Assembly (NCBI RefSeq): GCF_900104785.1
Contig: NZ_LT629733.1
Span: 2,078,501 to 2,142,500 of the forward strand
Direction of reading: 5' to 3'
DNA length: 64,000 bases
Source of the DNA: Formosa sp. Hel1_31_208
Lineage (GTDB): Bacteria > Bacteroidota > Bacteroidia > Flavobacteriales > Flavobacteriaceae
The translations under genes and the position numbers were made by a program. Of this stretch, positions 61,382-64,000 are shown one piece after another. Below the pieces are notes generated by a model. The model was not told where the DNA came from. It ran no database searches and saw only the letters and a list, made by a program, of their open reading frames with translations. How positions within the stretch are numbered: position 1 is the stretch's first letter; each line of letters starts with the position of its first letter.

Positions 61382-62521
61382 TTGGTTTTGAAGCAGTCCA
61401 AATCAATAAAAAATAAAAGCATCGATAATCCAAAATTTTCAAGAGACATAAATTCAGACTTTTCAAAAACTTTAAGAAGTCGCGTAAACACCTATTTTAA
61501 AACCCATAATACAAGTAGAAATGCCAATAGCACCATGGTGGTTAAAACCATTATTATGGTATCTCTATTTTTCATTCCTTTATTAATTCTATCCTCGGGT
61601 ATTGTTAATTCTGTTTGGTTACTTTTTTCATTGTATATCTTAAGCGGATTAGGCATGTCAGGAATTGGAATGGGAGTAATGCATGACGCGATTCATGGAT
61701 CGTACTCAAAACACAAAAACATCAACACGTTTTTAGGATACACCTTTAATCTCATTGGTGCTAATGCTACCGTTTGGAAGATTCAGCACAATGTACTACA
61801 CCATACTTATACTAATATAGATCATGCTGATGACGATTTAAATGCACCATTCTTTTTACGATTTTCTCCACATGCAAAACATTATTGGCTGCACCAATTC
61901 CAACATATTTATATTTGGTTCTTCTATGGGATTTCGACCTTATCTTGGATTACCACTAAAGATTTTGTTCGTGTCAAACGCTATAAAAACATGGGGTTTT
62001 TAGACAAAAAAAACGAATATAGAAATGCACTCATAAGTATGACAGCATGGAAACTATTTTATTTTTCCTATGCACTTATACTACCAATGATAATGGTACC
62101 ATTTTCTTGGTGGGTTGTCTTATTGGCGTTTTTAAGTATGCATTTTGTTACCGGACTTCTGGTAAGTATCATTTTTCAGATAGCTCATATTATGCCAGTT
62201 AACACGTTTCCATTGCCTGATGCTCAAGGACAAATGAACAATAATTGGTATGGCCATCAATTTGAAACGACCACTAATTTTTCACCTAATAGTAAATTGT
62301 TATTTTGGTTCATAGGAGGATTGAACTATCAGGTTGAGCATCATGTACTACCAGATGTGTGTCACGTACATTATAAAAAACTAACAAAAATTGTGTCAGA
62401 CACAGCACAAGAATATGGGATGCCCTACCATGTTAAAAAATCACTATATCATGCTATTAAAGATCACACAAAAATGTTGCGATCTTTAGGAAAAAAAGAC
62501 AATCTAAGTATGGCGGCATGA
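61382..62521 (+). CDS. Membrane fatty acid desaturase (non-ATG start)
   Basis: 379 residues from a TTG at 61382 (TTG at 61388 is also possible). The first in-frame ATG is at residue 55, too late, because the SKTLRSRVNTYFKTHNTSR segment before it is conserved in this family. Three histidine boxes bind the di-iron site: HDAIHGS (about 101), HNVLHHTY (about 136) and YQVEHHVLPDVCHVHY (about 315). Four membrane spans. It introduces double bonds into acyl chains, with cytochrome b5- or ferredoxin-type electron donors. It raises membrane fluidity, which fits the cold-shock gene 81 bp downstream. Confidence 0.92.
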   Translation: MVLKQSKSIKNKSIDNPKFSRDINSDFSKTLRSRVNTYFKTHNTSRNANSTMVVKTIIMVSLFFIPLLILSSGIVNSVWLLFSLYILSGLGMSGIGMGVMHDAIHGSYSKHKNINTFLGYTFNLIGANATVWKIQHNVLHHTYTNIDHADDDLNAPFFLRFSPHAKHYWLHQFQHIYIWFFYGISTLSWITTKDFVRVKRYKNMGFLDKKNEYRNALISMTAWKLFYFSYALILPMIMVPFSWWVVLLAFLSMHFVTGLLVSIIFQIAHIMPVNTFPLPDAQGQMNNNWYGHQFETTTNFSPNSKLLFWFIGGLNYQVEHHVLPDVCHVHYKKLTKIVSDTAQEYGMPYHVKKSLYHAIKDHTKMLRSLGKKDNLSMAA

Positions 62522-62602
62522 CCATTAAGATAACACACAAACACAAACATTATGATTAAGCAATTTATAAATAAATTAATGAACACAAATAAAGTAAACA
62601 AC

Positions 62603-62797
62603 ATGAAAGAAGGTACTGTAAAATTTTTCAATAACTCCAAAGGATTTGGTTTTATTAACATTAAAGATACTGAAGAAGATGTCTTTGTACATTCAACAAA
62701 TCTTATTGATGAGATTAGAGAAAACGATCAAGTTACATTTGACGTAGAGAAAGGTGAGAAAGGCTTGAGCGCGACTAACGTCCGTTTGATGTCATAG
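62603..62797 (+). CDS. Cold-shock protein (CspA family)
   Basis: 64 residues, one OB-fold cold-shock domain. RNP1 KGFGFI and RNP2 VFVHST are present, with the opening MKEGTVKFFNNS and ending KGLSATNVRLMS. The open frame starts at 62552, but the ATG at 62603 gives the exact family N-terminus. It binds single-stranded RNA and prevents structure at low temperature. It has its own terminator, 23 bp after the stop. Confidence 0.95.
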   Translation: MKEGTVKFFNNSKGFGFINIKDTEEDVFVHSTNLIDEIRENDQVTFDVEKGEKGLSATNVRLMS

Positions 62798-62820
62798 ACA
62801 CAACAAACCCTATAAATCAT

Positions 62821-62850
62821 AAAAAAACCATCTGTATTGATGGTTTTTTT
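62821..62850 (+). terminator. Terminator after the cold-shock gene
   Basis: A perfect 12-bp stem, AAAAAAACCATC (62821-62832) with GATGGTTTTTTT (62839-62850), encloses the loop TGTATT. It ends in a T-tract. Confidence 0.85.
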
Positions 62851-63010
62851 GTGCTCATATGTATTCTGTTTATAATCAAAGTAAAAAGTAGCTCGAGTTT
62901 TATAGTATGTTTTCGTATTTTTATAAAACGAAGAAAAACGGTCATGTAGATCACAACAACATCAAATGACTTTTTGTTGGTAATTATACGAATCTTAAAA
63001 TCTAAAAACA

Positions 63011-64000
63011 ATGAATACAACACGTGTTAAAGCATACGGAACCGAATCGGCAGATGCTGATTTAAAACCATTAGATATTAATAGAAGAACAGTCACTGCA
63101 AAAGATGTGGAGATCGATATCCTATTTTGTGGTGTATGCCATTCCGATTTACATTTCGCACGCAATGACTGGGGAATGACGCAGTACCCTGTGGTGCCTG
63201 GTCATGAAATCGTTGGAAGGGTCACGAATGTTGGAAACGGTGTAAGCGCTTATAAAGTTGGCGATATCGTTGCTGTAGGCTGTTTAGTTGATTCGTGTAA
63301 ATCTTGTAATAATTGTAAAAATGATTTAGAACAATACTGTCCGGAATGGGTAGGTACCTACGGTGGTTATGATAAGCATTTAGATACAACCACTCATGGA
63401 GGATACTCTGAAACCATAGTCGTTGACGAAGCTTTTGTTTTAAATGTACCTGAAAACTTAGATTTAGCGGGTATAGCTCCAGTGCTTTGTGCAGGTATTA
63501 CGACTTGGTCACCATTGCGTCATTGGAATGTAGGTAAAGACAGTAAAGTGGCTGTCGTTGGTTTAGGCGGATTAGGACATATGGCAATTAAATTAGCTCA
63601 TGCCTTAGGCGCTCATGTCACCTTATTCTCTAGATCTACCAATAAAATTCAGGATGCTAAAGATTTAGGTGCTGATCAGGTAATCATTTCTACAGACGAA
63701 GATCAAATGAATAGTGTAATGGGGCATTTTGATCTCATACTTGATACTGTTCCTTATGAGCATGATTTCAATCCGTATATTGGAACATTAAACACCAATG
63801 GCACCTTAGTAGTTTTAGGCTATTTAGGACCTTTAGATCCACCGTTGGTAACAGTACCAATGATTATGGGTCGTAAAAGTGTCGCCGGATCATTAATTGG
63901 CGGCATAGCTGAAACTCAAGAGCTATTAGATTTCTGCGGAAAACATAATATTACATCCGATGTTGAAGTCATCAATATGCAAGATATTAATACGGCTTAC
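63011..64000 (+). CDS. Zinc-dependent NAD(P) alcohol dehydrogenase, 3' end beyond window
   Basis: 330 codons are visible, open at the right edge; the family is about 350 residues, so only the end is missing. Catalytic zinc: CGVCHSDLH and PGHEIVGRV. Structural zinc: CLVDSCKSCNNCKNDLEQYC. Cofactor fold: VAVVGLGGLGHMAIKLAHALGA, followed by LFSRS, where the Arg/Ser pair favours NADP(H). It resembles the YahK/cinnamyl-alcohol-dehydrogenase-like aldehyde reductases, which reduce a wide range of aldehydes to alcohols. Start ATG at 63011, about 160 bp after the cold-shock terminator. Confidence 0.94.
   Translation, partial: MNTTRVKAYGTESADADLKPLDINRRTVTAKDVEIDILFCGVCHSDLHFARNDWGMTQYPVVPGHEIVGRVTNVGNGVSAYKVGDIVAVGCLVDSCKSCNNCKNDLEQYCPEWVGTYGGYDKHLDTTTHGGYSETIVVDEAFVLNVPENLDLAGIAPVLCAGITTWSPLRHWNVGKDSKVAVVGLGGLGHMAIKLAHALGAHVTLFSRSTNKIQDAKDLGADQVIISTDEDQMNSVMGHFDLILDTVPYEHDFNPYIGTLNTNGTLVVLGYLGPLDPPLVTVPMIMGRKSVAGSLIGGIAETQELLDFCGKHNITSDVEVINMQDINTAY

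Overview
This is a low-GC chromosomal window from a member of the Bacteroidota, almost certainly a marine Flavobacteriaceae. The evidence is type IX secretion (T9SS) cargo with CHU_C-type C-terminal domains, PorP/SprF proteins, SprB-type repeats, a bacillithiol gene (bshA), a Bacteroidota-style LptD, and promoters of the Bacteroidota type (TTG, 19-21 bp, TAnnTTTG). The genus cannot be fixed from the sequence alone. No insertion sequence, prophage, CRISPR array or rRNA operon was seen. Most of the window is ordinary core genome.

Layout. 1-4678 (minus): udk, an FtsB/DivIC protein, and the two methylmalonyl-CoA mutase subunits with an exported lipoprotein gene between them; the large subunit runs off the left edge. 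4729-6287 (minus): a PQQ-type sugar dehydrogenase followed by its c-type cytochrome partner, which is broken by three in-frame stops. 6413-7408 (plus): tRNA-Pro(TGG) and tRNA-Arg(TCT) behind a textbook promoter, a terminator, a GIY-YIG remnant and a small secreted protein. 7405-15585 (minus): a cell-envelope and RNA-modification block (LptD, RidA, parvulin, RsmE, DUF4159, TrmH-type methylase, AI-2E transporter, THUMP-like methylase). 15709-24735 (plus): amidase, MlaD/Mce protein, a two-part Fe-S oxidoreductase, three tiny membrane proteins, two bacterial PH-domain proteins and SerB. 24939-28995 (plus): a GH3/serine-hydrolase fusion and bshA. 29016-37748: mixed units, including a GntR regulator with a perfect palindrome at its promoter and a membrane-anchored winged-helix regulator. 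38004-40517: an EF-G paralogue with altered GTPase motifs and a small partner gene.

40615-55298 (minus) is a surface-adhesion locus. Two type B T9SS cargo proteins are each followed directly by their own PorP/SprF protein. One cargo is a 2738-residue SprB-like protein with about 23 repeats. One PorP/SprF protein carries a 48-bp-repeat coiled coil and a SPOR-like end.

55572-61124 is the least conventional part. It holds a small secreted protein with an activator-like array of 20-bp phased repeats upstream, an intradiol-dioxygenase-like secreted protein lacking the usual metal-binding histidines, a tyrosinase with an extra N-terminal module, a large lipoprotein with one C-terminal haem motif, and a cysteine-rich membrane protein. 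I read the last three as a copper/haem phenol-oxidising set. 61382-64000 holds a fatty acid desaturase with a long structured leader, a cold-shock protein and a zinc alcohol dehydrogenase cut by the right edge.
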